Positions 12,902-25,352 of a stretch of 64,000 nt of DNA are shown piece by piece. The DNA comes from Ustulina deusta (Eukaryota; Ascomycota; Sordariomycetes; Xylariales; Xylariaceae), in contig JAJNNX010000001.1 of assembly GCA_023159155.1 (NCBI GenBank), positions 1,178,001 through 1,242,000 on the forward strand. The letters run 5' to 3'. Both the position numbers and the translations under genes were made by a program. A model generated the notes under the pieces. That model saw nothing but the letters and a program-made list of their open reading frames with translations. It made no database searches and was not told the DNA's origin. The stretch's first letter is position 1. Every line of letters starts with the position of its first letter.

Positions 12902-15202
12902 GAGGTGCCAAGTTACGGCTGAGTGCCTGGTGGGCTGGCTGGTGCAGACTAGACCCCGCATGACCTGCATCCGTCACCTCTGCCGCTCTGCCACTGTTGG
13001 CAGCTGGCAGCCCCACCGTACACACACACACTCTGCAATATATTGCTATTGCACCTGTATTGCTAGTTTCTTCCTTTTCCTTTTCTTTCCTCATCTGGAG
13101 ATTCTAGTACAATATAGCACATAGCGCAGCAGCCCTTGCCTCTGTTATTGTGTCAAGTGCAACATGCCACACCCGTGGGGGTGTGGAGCCATCTGGAAGT
13201 GGTGGATCAAGCTGTCTGTTGCCCCGAGCACTGCTGCTGCAGTGGCCAGCTGTAGACAGGTGTAGACCTAGGGTATAAGGTTCAAGTGTAGGGCTTTGCT
13301 TATACACTTAGTGACCTTTACCATTCTTATTATTAATTTGTATATTTTAGTACTAAATTGGCTCTGGGCGTTGCAATATAAGTCAGTCCTATTGGTGCTA
13401 TTATATACACCCCTTGGGGTACTATAGCATTTATACATATAATATTAAACAATGCGACCGTTACTTACTAAGCCCGTTTTTGTCCGATTTACTGCGGCAA
13501 ACATGGTATAGGGAACTCCAATTTTGGATGCCAGAACTTCCAGCCCTGGAGGCTTCCATACCAACACTTCAACGTTTGTATGCAAACCGTCGGTGTTGGA
13601 ATCTAGGCGCCTAATTCAACGCCATCTTGTGCTAAATTTAGTTTCTCAGAGTGCCGCTACCACATGAAGGCATTAAACCATAAGTAGTTACCCATCACCG
13701 CTTTTTCGAAGCTGAAGATCTGACAACGGAAGATGAACTTAGACCCAGCAATGAGCATGGTAACCACCTCACAGATACTGCTGGGTAGCCCACAACTTAC
13801 CGAAATATTGCCTAAACTACCTAGGTAGCTATAGTTGGAGTAGATCGCAGTGCTACTCGGGACCATCCATGAATTGACCGGAAAACTAACAGGTTCCGAC
13901 TCTTCCAGGGCTGATCAGACATAGTCCACTTACTAGGTTCCGGTGTGCAACACTCACGATGCTCCGGGGATTTTCTTTCTGTGGATAGTCACGGCCTATG
14001 ATCTCGACGTCGATCTTGCCGTTGACCATTCTCTTCGGAGTGGGCTTAGAGATTAGTAATCCTTTCCAGACGTTGAACAGAGATTTAGTCTTCCAGCTTG
14101 AAGCTGTCCGAAGCAGGCGGTGGTGTTGATATAACGCGAGGACTTGGACAAACTTACCCCCAAGACTACGTAGCTACTACCTACCTTGTTGGGTTAGGAA
14201 ATGATTGTCGGGCTGGCCTCTCCCACGTTAGTGCTATACCCTCTTCATGGAGAGCTCGTCGCAGCTCATTCCTCGTTGATATTCCGGGGGGTACTGCCGC
14301 TCAATATGATACGCATGGCCCAGCCTAGAGAGATTAAATATACTCGAGCATTAGGGCCAAGGCTACATGTTAAAATGACCTTAGTTTGATTTTTTCGGCC
14401 AATTGGTCGATTTCAGTAAAAACATACCACTAGGGCGAAATATAGAGTACATGACACCTGCCTACTAGTGGTGTAATGGTAGCAGAGTGTCTTGTCAGTT
14501 CCAATTATTGCCTGCCTTCGAAGGATCCTCCGCAAGCCTCCATGTCCACAGATCTTGGAAAAGACTTGGCTGACCGATATCGACGACTCGTTATTCACAG
14601 ACAGGTCTTCAATGATTACAGTTGTTTTTATTGAGTACCTACGTAGCCTTTCCTAAGCTCAGCTAGATCGAGAAGAAAGGTCACCGCAAGTTCTGCTACG
14701 GGATTTATATGTCTTATGAAGAAGGACATATACCTATTACATTAACCACATTCTCTAGAAGTTCGCTACGACTCTCATTCCGATACTCTATTCGGCTTGG
14801 ATTTCTCTGAGACTTTTTTTTTCCTTGTGACCGAATTGGCAGTTTCCCAAGGCGTGGCCCTTGGCTGCTTCAAGACTCGTCTATAATAGTTCTCGGGGTT
14901 AGCAATCGTCATGTTGAGCAGAATATGTGAGTGTTTTAGAAATAGGGGGCTTCTAGGGTCTGATTGGGGTTTTCGTGAAAGGGGCATTATGTGCTTCAAC
15001 ATCGCCAAACGAGAAAAGAGAAAAAAGGGACTTCGAAAGTTACTTACCATGGCTCTCTGTTGGCGAGGCACCCAATAGTGCCGTCATTCGTTCTACTGAC
15101 ACGAAAAATTGAGGACCTATTCGAAATTCGAATGTTTCCAAGAGTTCAGGGTCTCCGCTTGCTATTACTATATGAGTCGGGGAATATCAGCATACGTCAT
15201 CT
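12902..15202. other. 2.3-kb stretch, mostly non-coding
   Basis: Just after the homocitrate synthase stop the DNA is GC-richer (12,902-13,300) with a CACACACA run at 13021. After that it is AT-richer. One coding-like exon is listed separately at 13958-14103. Frames at 14775-15071 (-) and 14991-15212 (+) overlap and show no family signature. Confidence 0.4.
13958..14103 (-). CDS. Isolated coding-like exon of unknown identity
   Basis: On the minus strand, ACAG acceptor at 14106-14104 opens a frame to a GTGAGT donor at 13957. Reading with the ATG at 14030 in frame, it encodes a hydrophilic segment with KSLFNVWKGLL, PTPKRMVNGKIDVEI and PQKENPRSI blocks, which looks like real protein rather than random sequence. 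I cannot name the family. Candidate partner exons on either side are not convincing, so this may be a relic. Confidence 0.25.
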
Positions 15203-16003
15203 TCAAGTTTGATTGGGGTGGGGGGGGGGGGGGGGGGGTTCTTTCATTTTTCTGAACATACCTCTCAAATAACATCGTGCAAATTGCTTGGCCGCCAGGA
15301 CGAGTTCCGGAGAAAGAAGGTCTAAAAAGACGGATGGAGATGAGGAGACTTCATCGAAGGTACCCCACAGGAAGCCGAAAACATCGATGAGCACAACGAC
15401 CTCGATGTGGATGAGTTTAGATGGGCTTCCGTAGATGGCGTTGCGACTCCACCGCCCTATTGTCTCACGCACCTCCCTGAGCTTGGGACATAATTTCTCA
15501 TCATACCAGAGGTCCAGGTCCGGCGCCCCGGCGAAGAAGCCGAAGAACTCGAGTTCCCCGGTGAGTTTGTAGTAATCTGGCATATGCCACTGGGGGTAGT
15601 ACTTTTTTGCCCAGCGCATATCCCTGCCAGACACAACCCATGAGTCCGAGAAGCGGTCTGCGATGACCTTGAAGTCTACACGTCTCTCGAGCACGGCGAC
15701 ACACCTCGACAAAATCAACCTGCTGAGACACGGGGACTCGTAGCCGGTCGCCCGCTTGGCAATTTCTGCTATAAATTTGTATCTCATTGCCTTTTGGATG
15801 GGCTTTCTGTTCTCTCTGAGCACGACTGCTAGAGTTGGGTGGGCACAAGCCAGAGCTTTGATGGATCGCCAGTCGGAGAGTTCATGGAATATCGCAAGGA
15901 GTATCTCATATGGAAGCTGAAGGATAGTCTTCTTGCTTCCTTCTCCGTCGGTGGCAGGTTGTGGATTGATGGAGTCGCCCATAAGGTTCGGGATGGTCTC
16001 CAT
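15203..16003 (-). CDS. F-box-like protein 1 (266 aa), Pro-repeat C-terminus
   Basis: Single open frame from ATG 16003 to TGA 15203. An F-box-like motif occupies about residues 28-70: LQLPYEILLAIFHELSD, then a conserved aromatic and a Cys/His-containing helix (ALACAHPTL). F-box proteins usually recruit substrates to SCF ubiquitin ligases through Skp1, so that is the family expectation here. The rest resembles other fungal F-box-like accessory proteins without a named domain (VVSGRDMRW, KKYYPQWH, FGFLWGTFDEV). The frame ends through a poly-C tract giving six prolines. A GTATGT sequence at 15264-15259 could be a splice donor just before that tract, so the last ~15 residues are uncertain. Confidence 0.68.
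   Translation of the reverse strand: METIPNLMGDSINPQPATDGEGSKKTILQLPYEILLAIFHELSDWRSIKALACAHPTLAVVLRENRKPIQKAMRYKFIAEIAKRATGYESPCLSRLILSRCVAVLERRVDFKVIADRFSDSWVVSGRDMRWAKKYYPQWHMPDYYKLTGELEFFGFFAGAPDLDLWYDEKLCPKLREVRETIGRWSRNAIYGSPSKLIHIEVVVLIDVFGFLWGTFDEVSSSPSVFLDLLSPELVLAAKQFARCYLRGMFRKMKEPPPPPPHPNQT
15214..15238. repeat. Homopolymer: 19 consecutive G (GGGGT then G19)
   Basis: Bases 15220-15238 are 19 G in a row, preceded by GGGG and one T. On the minus strand this codes the proline run at the end of F-box-like protein 1 or, if an intron is used there, serves as its polypyrimidine tract. Length is prone to slippage and to sequencing error. Confidence 0.9.
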
Positions 16004-16540
16004 GTTTGTTGATCAAGACGTGACCGTGATAGCGCAGCCAAGTGTTCCTGTAGCGTACTATGGTGGTTCTCCGTGAAATTGAACTGCGGTCTTCTTCTTT
16101 AGGACTGTGGGTAGAATATCTTAGGGCTGCAGAGCTTGAGATGTGGTTCGTGTGGGATTTGTACTTGGGAAATGACTTGATTTGTTAGGATTTGGTTGTT
16201 GAGAAATGCGTGACTTTATAGACGCAGGGCTTGGTAAAGGTGGTCCCAAAACATGTATATGCACAATGGGCATGTATTAGCTCGAGGCATTGTTACAATA
16301 GGTAGAAAGAGGTCCATTGATGGTTCTTTGTTCTCATAATAGCTATGTGCATCAGTAGCTTTCTATTGTCACACGCACAAAAGACCACTATCAGCACCAA
16401 TTCGAGTATTACCATGTCCACCTATCTGCTAACTATTGCCGGCAATCGGCGTCCCAGAGTAAATAGACAGACCTATCTGAATTCAGGTAAGTAGGCTATA
16501 GTTAGGCCTCAATGGAGTTGTCAATTAATTCCTGAACCTC
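16004..16540. other. Intergenic between the two F-box-like genes
   Basis: Promoter of F-box-like 1 and 3' flank of F-box-like 2, both on the minus strand. No further gene or repeat seen. Confidence 0.55.
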
Positions 16541-17421
16541 CTAGATATCTGAGGGAGGGGGGAAGAAGGTGTGATATATACCATTTGGGGGCGGACTTCC
16601 AAACGCTGATACAAAGCCAAAAACTGTCCAATCTGGTAATACGCTGGTCTCGCTATCCTCACCCATTCGGTCCACTCGTAACAAGTGTCTTTCATCGAGT
16701 CGCGGTTGAAACATCGCCAAACCAAGGTGGTAGTAGTCCCGTTCCATCAGGTTAGCAGGCTTCAGAGATTCCGGGATGGAACCGAAGAGCACAAGCATCA
16801 TGTATTCCTCAAGCTCTTCACTGGAGATGGGAATGTCGGTCCGCGACTTAGGTGCACCGGTGCGAGAACCTCTCCAGCCATGTTGAAGCCATTTCCTGAC
16901 CTCGCTCATCCTTACTGTGAACTGCTGAGCATCCCGATAATGCCTGCGTATCTCATACCTGAACGAAGCGGACCTGAGGATCTGGAAATCACTGGCGGAG
17001 AACACCCAATTTCGACGACAGTAGTCTATGCAGGTACTCGTGGCGACGACTTGAGACCATTCAGATAAGCCGCTCTCAATTTTGATGAGTAAGATGCAGA
17101 GCCTTATGGCTGTGGCTGAACTGACTCCGATGAGCCTCTCCGTGAGTTCGGTGGCGTATTGCAAACGTGCTTGTTTATCATCGTGATACACGACGTAGAA
17201 TTGGGTACATGTCTTGGCCAAAGCGCGGATGGCAGAGGGCGTGTCCGAAAGCTTCGTAACAATCATGCGCCGCAGCTCGTACGGGACTACAAAATTCGGG
17301 GTCAACGATGGTAGTCTTTGGATGGAAGGTGCACAAGTTCTGGGGCGGAATAAGGAGAAAACAACACCTGAAAATACTTACGGAGCGTCATTGCACAGCT
17401 GTCTGGGGGGGAGCTAGACAT
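16541..17421 (-). CDS. F-box-like protein 2 (2 exons, 261 aa)
   Basis: Exon 1 17421-17382, intron 17381-17287 (GTAAGT...TAG, 95 bp), exon 2 17286-16541. Splicing is supported because it restores the F-box start LPYELRRMIVTKLSD directly after a short Ser/Pro-rich leader; the unspliced frame lacks an ATG. The F-box-like region is about residues 14-55, followed by ALAKTCTQFY. The body is hydrophilic and helical with no other domain, and ends with PPP motifs. It shares length, motif order and a C-terminal VFGF block with its neighbour at 15203-16003, so the two look like diverged tandem paralogues. Expected role: substrate adaptor of an SCF complex, from family knowledge only. Confidence 0.68.
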
Positions 17422-18327
17422 CCTGTCTCATTCAGACAGGCAGTTATTATTTGTAGCAGATACAAATGGATGTTCCAAAAAGGGGAAAAAGGAAAAGAAA
17501 AAACGGATAGAGAGAAGGAGAAGAGCGACGAGGAAGATGGAAGGCCACGCTACTAGCATTTATATATAACTATATTGTTTAATCAAACAGTAAACCTACT
17601 GCCCAGACTGTCTATAGCTGAGATCCGCGGTAGCCTAATTGGCCGCTATACATCATGACTAGAAATTTCATTGAGTTTTAATTATAAACTAGATGTGCTA
17701 TAAAGTTTGGTGCGTGTTTGTAAGGATTTGTGAATTTAATAGACAGTGTTGTGATGTGTTTTAGGTTAGGCTTTTTGGAGGCTGAACTTAATGAGTGGAT
17801 ATCATCTTGGAGGATCATCGATAGTATTAGGGGAGTTCGAGGTACGGTGAATATAAGGACCCGTCACGGTTGTTGCATGTCAATTTTCCCTATTTCTCCC
17901 ACAACATCGATGTCACCTTCGCTAAATTATATTACGAATCGCCTAGATCTGCAGGCTGCCGTAAGCTTATACGTCATCGCGCACTCCTCAATATACTCAT
18001 TATTGTATAGCCTTGGGAGCCGTCACGGGGCAGCTACTTTAAGTGGAAGACTGTATTTTGTGCGTTTGCTGCAGGCCTTCACAGTCCAACATGGTTCTCT
18101 CATTAGGTAATAGTGAGTTGACTGGGCACCCAGATATTTTTTATTTGTATACAATTACATGCTTGCAACGCGTAGCTATAGAACAATTGTGGTTTGCTAA
18201 ACTTTCGAATATGTACTGACGAACAATGAATAAGTCCTCATAAATTCCAAAGTCAACCAATAGAGGGTATCGTGGTTGTGCACGCGAAGAAGATACATGG
18301 AACTGTACGAAACCCCGTCTTATCAAA
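17422..18327. other. Intergenic
   Basis: Promoter of F-box-like 2 on the left with a purine-rich tract at 17478-17535. The right part is the 3' flank of the amidotransferase gene. A frame at 17730-18110 has no recognisable content. Confidence 0.5.
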
Positions 18328-19495
18328 TCACATCTTACTCGCCTTTTCCGCTGACGCCAATGCTGCCTTTTGCTGGGTAATGCCTGTCTCTGACCAGGGC
18401 TCCCGAACCCACTCAAAAATTCGTCTCCAGACCATCTCTCCGTTGTGGGGAGTATTGATTAGCATCTCCAGACGAGCCCAGGCCTTCTCATCACTATGGG
18501 CATCAAACCCAAACCAACGGACCGAGTCATGTTGCCTCAGCCGCGCAGTCTCGGAATCTTTTTCCGGGTGGCCTTGAAATGTGAGGATTGCGTTGGACTC
18601 GCTCAGGAAGCACTGATTGCCGTGCGCGAGCAGCGTAAATCCGTCTGGCGCTACGGCGACCTCGCGTCGATGGTGTTGCTGCAGCTTGAAGGATCCTAGA
18701 GCCGCAGCTTCATGAAAGAAATCCCGTCCCCTTGTTGTCAATTCCACAGATGCCACACCCATCTGTAACTGTGTTAGCCTCTGCTGCTCTCCTGTGCCCA
18801 TTTTTAACCCCCCCTTATTGGCACCTGCGCCGGCTCGAAAAAAAAGCCAAGATTTCGTGACCCACTTCGCCATAGTATGCCCGAACAGAAAACAAGAGAA
18901 AACATAACACTGGGCGTGTTCTACTCACCTCAGGAACCGCCGCATCCACCAGCTTCCCACCAAATACGCTGCTAATGGTTTGATGACCCCAGCAGATGCC
19001 CAAGAGCTTTTTGTGCGGGTAATCACGCACCATCCTGCGCACGAATTCGTGGACCTGGAGGATCCAGGGGTGTCGCTTGCGCGGGTCGACATTGCTGCCG
19101 CCGAGCACGATCAAGTCGAAATAATCCGGGTTGGGAAATTCCCCAGGGCGGTTGGCAGGCTCGTAGAACGCGAGCTGTGCGTGTGGTGCCACAGCGCCAA
19201 TTGTGCGCCGGTATGACCCACGGATCGCCGGCAACAAGCGCGAGCGATACGAGTTGAGCAGGACGGCGATGCGAAGGGACTCTGTCCCTGGGCCGGCCTT
19301 CACCTTGGATGCCAGGTCTCGGCATGGCGCAATGCTCTCTGCCAACAAGTCCGAATTGAGACCATCTTCTGGCTGCGGCGATGTCACCGACCCGTTGGGC
19401 GCGCTGGGCGAACACGGAGGAATGGTCTGTGTATTGCCGGCGATGGTGGCGATGGTGGAATATTCAGGGGATGGGCAGGCAAAGTGGGAGGCCAT
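18328..19495 (-). CDS. Class I glutamine amidotransferase-like protein (2 exons, 333 aa)
   Basis: Exon 1 19495-18929, intron 18928-18763 (GTGAGT...TACAG, 166 bp), exon 2 18762-18328; phase 0 join after VPE. The catalytic triad of class I glutamine amidotransferases is present: nucleophile Cys168 in LLGICWGHQ, and His254 and Glu256 in FQGHPEKD. Other family blocks are IAVLLNSYRS, DLIVLGGSNVDPRKRHPW and LQQHHRREV. This is the stand-alone fungal amidotransferase-like family (related to yeast YLR126C), which lacks a synthase domain; its substrate is not known. The N-terminal ~72 residues before SLRIAVLL are Ser/Pro-rich and not part of the domain; no later ATG is available, so either this extension is real or an upstream intron was missed. 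Confidence 0.88.
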
Positions 19496-22400
19496 GACGC
19501 CATCAGCATGCTGTTTTTTGCAATGATGAGGAATGTATTAGGTGCTGGCGCTGCGGTGGCACTGTCTGTTGAAGACAGTGCTGGGGCTGAGAGTGTGCTG
19601 TTGAAGGCCTAAAAAGATAACCTCAACACGTCTATTTCTTCGGCGTATGTCTCGCGATGAAACTGGGGATTGGAAGAGAACTTGGAGCAATGGCCGTCGT
19701 ACGAGTTAGGGGCGCAAGTCGAGAGAGGCAGGGGTTTTGGCGGCTGCAGTTCGGAATTGCAGCTGGCAACCTACCCGCCTATTAGTGGGAGGTAGTAGGA
19801 CCTGGGTACCTGGGTACCTGGGTGCTATGTATAGCAACGTTGGAATGCCCTTAAACCGACGGGATCAGCCAACGTGGGCAGGCGCTACGTACCAGGCCAT
19901 TGACCAATTACCATCCAGTGCGTAGACCAAACCAAGTAGGTACCAAGTATCCAATGCCAAGCCAAAAGTTGGGGCTAAACTTTAGCGTCCGCTGCTCGTG
20001 CCGATGTCGTGTTGTAGACACTACCTCTCTATCAGGTATGCTAGGTGCTATTTAAAAAACGAAAATGTGAGGCCGCGGCTAGCGGAACCCGTTGCCGTGG
20101 CGCTAGAGCGCGTGAGGAGGTACCTACACCAATTCAGCTGTTGTTGATGTAAGGTTGTCCAAGTCTAGCAAGGCGCCGTCTAGGGGTCACGGTGACACCA
20201 ACAGCGGCTTATTATCAGAGCAGGACAGCCCGAAGCTTGAAGCGACGGGGATACTATTGCCATCCGAACCATGCCGCAGCGGAAGTACCCAAGGAAATAG
20301 TTGTCTCTGTCTGGTCTCGTCTTCTAGCTTTCTAATTAAACATTCCCGGTTTGTCAAAACAAGGGGCAAGTCAGGTCGTTTGTGCTCCTAGTTGCCATGG
20401 CCAGAGGAAGTTATCCGTACTGCCGAACAGTGTCGATACTCGGAGAAGACGAAAATGCGAGACACGTCCAGCTTGTAGAGGTAATAAACCAATGGCGTAC
20501 TGGGTGTGGTTGGCCGTAGCTGCTACTAAGGGGGGATACCGATACATACATGAATATACTTACTTCTCCTTGAGTCGAGGTTGCGGGATCGACATGACTT
20601 TGTGAAGCTGGCCTACGGTTCTTTCTTTTGTGTAAACGCGTGTTTGCTCAGAATTGTTTCCCCTCTGCCTAGAGTCGCATCGAGTGACCCCCCATCTGAT
20701 TGAACCGCTAGTCGTAGGCAAAGGTTCTGCCAGTCGAGTATTCTTCAAGCGTGGTGCATATTCAGGCATTTTGAGACCGAGGACATTTTTGCGAGACAAA
20801 AGAAAAATTCGAAAGTGACAAAAAGTGTTGTCCTTGCTCTTAGAATAGCCACATGTATCGTTCATTGGCAAAACAAGTTCCTTCATCAGTGACGAGTGCA
20901 GACGAGAAAGGGTTACACGCGCCACTTGACGTCTAGCTCGTCTTGCTCCGATATCTCTCCCACAAACGGATGATGAGAATGGAAGGTTGTGACCGAGCCG
21001 GAGCTTGAAAAATATCAACGCTGCCGGCTATACATCTGCCGCTTCGCTTATATCTGATGGCCCTTAAGCATGTAGTTTGTGGTGTACCGCCGAGCATCGT
21101 GCGTCATGTCAGATACGGTCTATTCTGGCGACTTAGCGGTTGACAGATGTCATTTACGTATTTATATGCATGTCAGAAACGTTGCATTGCGTTATAACTT
21201 CAGACATCCCCGAACGCATACCACCAGCCTGGTTCGTGGGAGTGAGACACAAGCCTAGAGTCAAGATTATTACGTCCTGCTGCAAAACAGCTGTGTTAGA
21301 ACATGCCTAGGTTTGACAACATAACCTTCCCCGAGCGTTTACGCGAGATATATTTAAGGATGAAGAACAATCTCGGAAGAGCCCGAAGTATGTACGGACC
21401 AACGAGAATCAGGCATATGAATGACTCCTTGGTAGAGCCTGTCTGGGGCAGAATGTCTGCAATCAATATGCAACAGGGGTTATGTCTCAAGCTCAAGGCG
21501 CCACTGATGTCTGGCTTTGCCTGATAGTTGACCTTTACCTATCATCGATCCCCACACGTACCTGGGCACCTGTGATTCCTGCAAGTAATCCGATGGCAGC
21601 AGGTGTGTGTCCTCTCGGCCAAACATGCAAATTTATAGGCTCCGTGATGTACATGCAGCGACGTCTGTAAACGGTTAAACTTCAGGGGGTAAGTTCTGGG
21701 TGTCTAGTGTAAAACAAAGGATCCATGACCGGTTGACATGTCGTCTATCACCCAGTATTGCTAAAGCGATTTTCCCTCGACCGAGGATATTATATTCAGA
21801 AGTGAAATATATCAATACAGAATGCGGTCGACAAAGAAGAAATCCACTTGAGGAAGACTTGGATAACTTAAAGAGCTGGCTAAGGAATGAATATCGAAGC
21901 AATATGCTCGCAGGAGGGGGTGAGAATTGGCTTGATCGAGATACCCCTTTCCTGGGCTCGTCGTACCACATACGGAGAGATCTGGAATACTACTCCGGTT
22001 ATCTATCGAATCATTTGAGTGACAGAGATCTCGACAGGGATTAGGGCATCTTTTTGGGCTGCATTCCTCGATGGTAGGCCGTTAGGTCGTGGGTGTGAAG
22101 TGTGAGGTTGGTATATGCGGACAGCCGTTCTGTCGCTTGCAGTAGTCATGTGTGGCAGTTGCAACCTGGCGTTTTAAGATCGAACTTAGCTAAACGCTGG
22201 TTGAAAGGCTAGAGGTGGGCTGCTAGTGGCCAGAGTGGTAGAAGGATAGGCCCGTAGGTTTGACTGGTGATGTATACGGGAAAGCGAGATGGCAGGTGAT
22301 CTTTGGCATATTGGCAGCGCGCCCTCCTGTGGGAGAGACTACAGTGTAATGTATCCTGCGTTGCATAGCGGACGCCACCTTCGACTAATCAATACTTCTC

Positions 22401-23362
22401 GCTCACGGGACTTTTCCCTACCGAGTTTAACGCGTGTAGAGTTTGCCCGCGTGTGCGAGTCTCTAAATGTCCTCCCGCAGTAACGTGCGTGTAACAAGAG
22501 AGCCGCACCAAGCTTGCATACAGGGGATGTCCCCGTAGCTCTTCAACAACTCTTCGCCGCGCCGCTGAAAATCTGCTACTGGATCCGGGAGTACCAAGCG
22601 GAGAGAAAGGCCTCGATGTACTGGTGATCCTTTTAGGTCACTTGCCTTCCCGAACCTCCACTTTCATTCATTGCGCTCCACACAATTCGACGCTGCCGCG
22701 ATGTCCAAAGCATGGTACCTAGTCCGTCTTGATGTCGGCGAAGTCGACATGAAGAGGGTAATGGAAGTGATTAGGGACGCCACTGGCAATATTAGTTACC
22801 GAGCTCTCCTCTCGAGGTCAGATGGGGTTTGCCTGTGTATATTTATCCTCCAAACTCTCATTTCTAGCAATAAACTAGTCTTTTGGCTCTCGGCGTTGCT
22901 CTCCTGCAGTCAGAGGGTAGTCCCTACATATTCTCACCAACGAGGACGAAACCTCACCTCAAGCTGATACAAGAACAAATACCCCCATATCGACCATAAA
23001 GTTGCCTCAAACGCAACGATTTCTACCACTAGCATAGGAAATTAAGCACGGTGCTACTCGTCTTCGTCATCAGTACTGATCATCCAATGAACCAGTTCTT
23101 GTAATCTTGACAGGAGAACAGTTTCTGCTGCGGTTCTTGAGTCATCTTCGGGAAGTCGCACGACGCTGCATCACCAAGAACACAGGTTCCTGACCGCTAA
23201 GTCTTTCCTGCAAGCATACCCAACATTCTTACCAGCAGGGCATTTAAGCGGGGTTGTCGACGACATCCACTGGTCGCATACCTGCGCAGAAGGCCGATAG
23301 AAGCGGCGGTGAACATCGAGCGTAAGAAGCGGCATTTCAGAAGATTAAGACAGGCAGCAAAG
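19496..23362. other. 3.9-kb stretch without a firm gene
   Basis: Contains the amidotransferase promoter and a tandem GGTACCTG repeat (listed separately). Two frames at 21303-21524 and 21700-22044 (+) have protein-like composition, rich in Arg, Asn, Asp and Tyr, but I find no splice join or known family. A frame beginning with ATG 22701 (+) runs about 40 plausible codons. All remain unsupported. Confidence 0.35.
19800..19823. repeat. Short tandem repeat, three GGTACCTG-like units
   Basis: The unit CCTGGGTA is repeated three times in a row. It is one instance of the KpnI-like AGGTACCT / CCTAGGT words scattered through the intergenic DNA of this window. Confidence 0.7.
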
Positions 23363-25082
23363 ATGGTTGATATGAGGCCAACTCAACCCCCGCTTCACCA
23401 GCCTGACTGGCCTCTCTATCGCGATCGTCTACCTGGCAAGTCTCACCTTCACAGATATCGCGAAGGAGCCTCGTTTCCGTTCTTCCAGAGCAGACTGATA
23501 GACGCATCTGGATACTGTATTGATCAGAATTGCCACGGACCGCTGTCTCAGCGACGCTTGCAACAGATCATGGACAACCAGAGCCTGTATCAACATGGGC
23601 TCGATAGCGGCGACGAGACTTGTTCGGTATGACCCCCTTTCTATCCTCTGATATGTCGGCGTATGTAGCAGCAGATATCTCCTGACACTCATCTTGACAG
23701 TTAAATGATTATTTTGCTGAGAGCCTTCCCACTGTTGGTACAGGCATGCAGAACGTCGGAAGTCAAACGGCCGCCCAGTCTGTCTCACTTGCAAATTGCG
23801 GGAGAGATGTTGGTCCGAGTCATCCCCAATACAGTAACAAAGCGGCTCCGGGAAATGAGCAGATGTTTTTCCCAGACCCCCCCGCTGCAAACGCCTATGC
23901 ACACGACTTGGCGGGTAGTTTCAACCAGCAGCAGTTCCAGTACCCTTCTTACAGCCCCAACAGCCTTCCAAATCTTGAAATTGATTTCCGCCACGGGCTG
24001 CAATCAACTACTGAACTATATTCCAATATGCCAGTATTTGCAGAGCCCTTTGAATACACCCATGTCAGCCCAGTCACGCTCAATAGCAGTTTCTCGTCTT
24101 CAGCGAGCTCCTCGATAGCATCAGAGAGGATGGCGTCGATGACTCTCGAGCCTGCCCCCCTACAAGGCCGTACGCCGCCGATGGGCTTTCAAAGTAATTA
24201 TCATGCATCTTCCACGGGAATTCACATGGGAAACTGGGTAGGAAATTGCCCTGCTACCATATCTCCCAAAATGTTGCGAATCAACCCGTCCCCGACGCCG
24301 ACATCCTCCTCCGAGTCGGTCCAGACAAGTATCCCCACCACCGGGGGTGACTCAGACCTCGGGTCATGTGCATGGGACCAGCACGAGGCTCGCAGTGCTC
24401 TTCCCACGAAGCGTTCGAATTATGAAGCCCGCAAGAAATTGCCGACAAAGCCCAACAATTGTCGGCTAGAAGCGTCTCCCTCACGTCGTGAATCAGCAAC
24501 TTCGAAGGGCAAGAGTAAGGCAAATGTACAACAAACAGAGCCAGCTCCAGCGAGGGAAATCCCCAAAGGCCGCCAGGCGCTACATATTGATGACCCAGTG
24601 GAGGCAGTGCCCTCTAGTTCCACTGATGCCGAACGTGATGCCAAAAACCGATTCTTAGTGGAGTCCAAGCTTGCGGGTATGACATATCGGGAGATTCGCC
24701 GGAAAGGCGGGTTCACTGAAGCCGAATCAACTCTGCGCGGACGCTTCCGAACCTTGACCAAAAACAAAGAGCAACGTGTGAGAAAGCCTGAATGGCAGGA
24801 CAAGGATGTAAGTTTTCCCACAAGCTCGACTTTAACTAAAGCTGTAGTTCGTGGTACTCTCGCATCAGGATCCGTCGACTAATGCGGCTGTGACTCGAAC
24901 AGATTCGTTTGCTCAAGAAAGCTGTCCGAAAGCTTGCCAAAGGCGACATGACCTCGGCCAGAGTGTCATGGAAGCAAGTCGCCACGTACATTTATGAGCA
25001 CGACGGTTCTTACCATTTTGGCAACGCGACATGTCGGAAGAAATGGGACGAACTGGTTGAGCAGGGGGCTGCTGGACTTTGA
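23363..25082 (+). CDS. Fungal Myb/SANT-like nuclear protein (3 exons, 516 aa)
   Basis: Exon 1 23363-23626, intron 23627-23700, exon 2 23701-24807, intron 24808-24902, exon 3 24903-25082 (TGA); all joins are phase 0. The first ~390 residues are low-complexity (Ser, Pro, Gln, Asn), as in activation regions. The C-terminal ~115 residues hold the conserved module: RFLVESKLAGMTYREIRR, ESTLRGRFRTLTK, RVRKPEW, then across the last intron RLLKKAVRKLAKG, SWKQVATYI and GNATCRKKWDEL. The regular Trp spacing and basic helices are Myb/SANT-like, pointing to DNA binding in the nucleus. The family is common in moulds but uncharacterised. ATG 23363 (AAAGATGG context) is the first ATG in the open frame. Its stop lies 270 bp from that of the convergent APA2 gene. 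Confidence 0.82.
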
Positions 25083-25352
25083 CCGGCTCAGCCCTCTTCG
25101 GCGAGTTTGATAGACAACGACACAGATTAGAGGACGACATGAGCTGCGAGTGTGTAAGATAAAGGGAGACATTGCCCTGGGTTTAGGCCAGAGTTTGAAA
25201 TAGGAAATTGGGCCAGAGGTAGTGTGTACTTACAATGGGAAGAAATATGGTGTATTGATTTTAGTTGCTTTGTACGTAGATAGTAGGTTACAGCCCCACG
25301 GCCTAGTAATTGGTGCTCCATGTGCTTTTAGGGTTCTTGCTTATTATTGCCG

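Noticed and set aside
21303..22044. Two plus-strand frames of 73 and 114 codons with protein-like composition
   Set aside because: No recognisable family, no consistent splice join, and overlapping minus-strand frames; too weak to call a gene.
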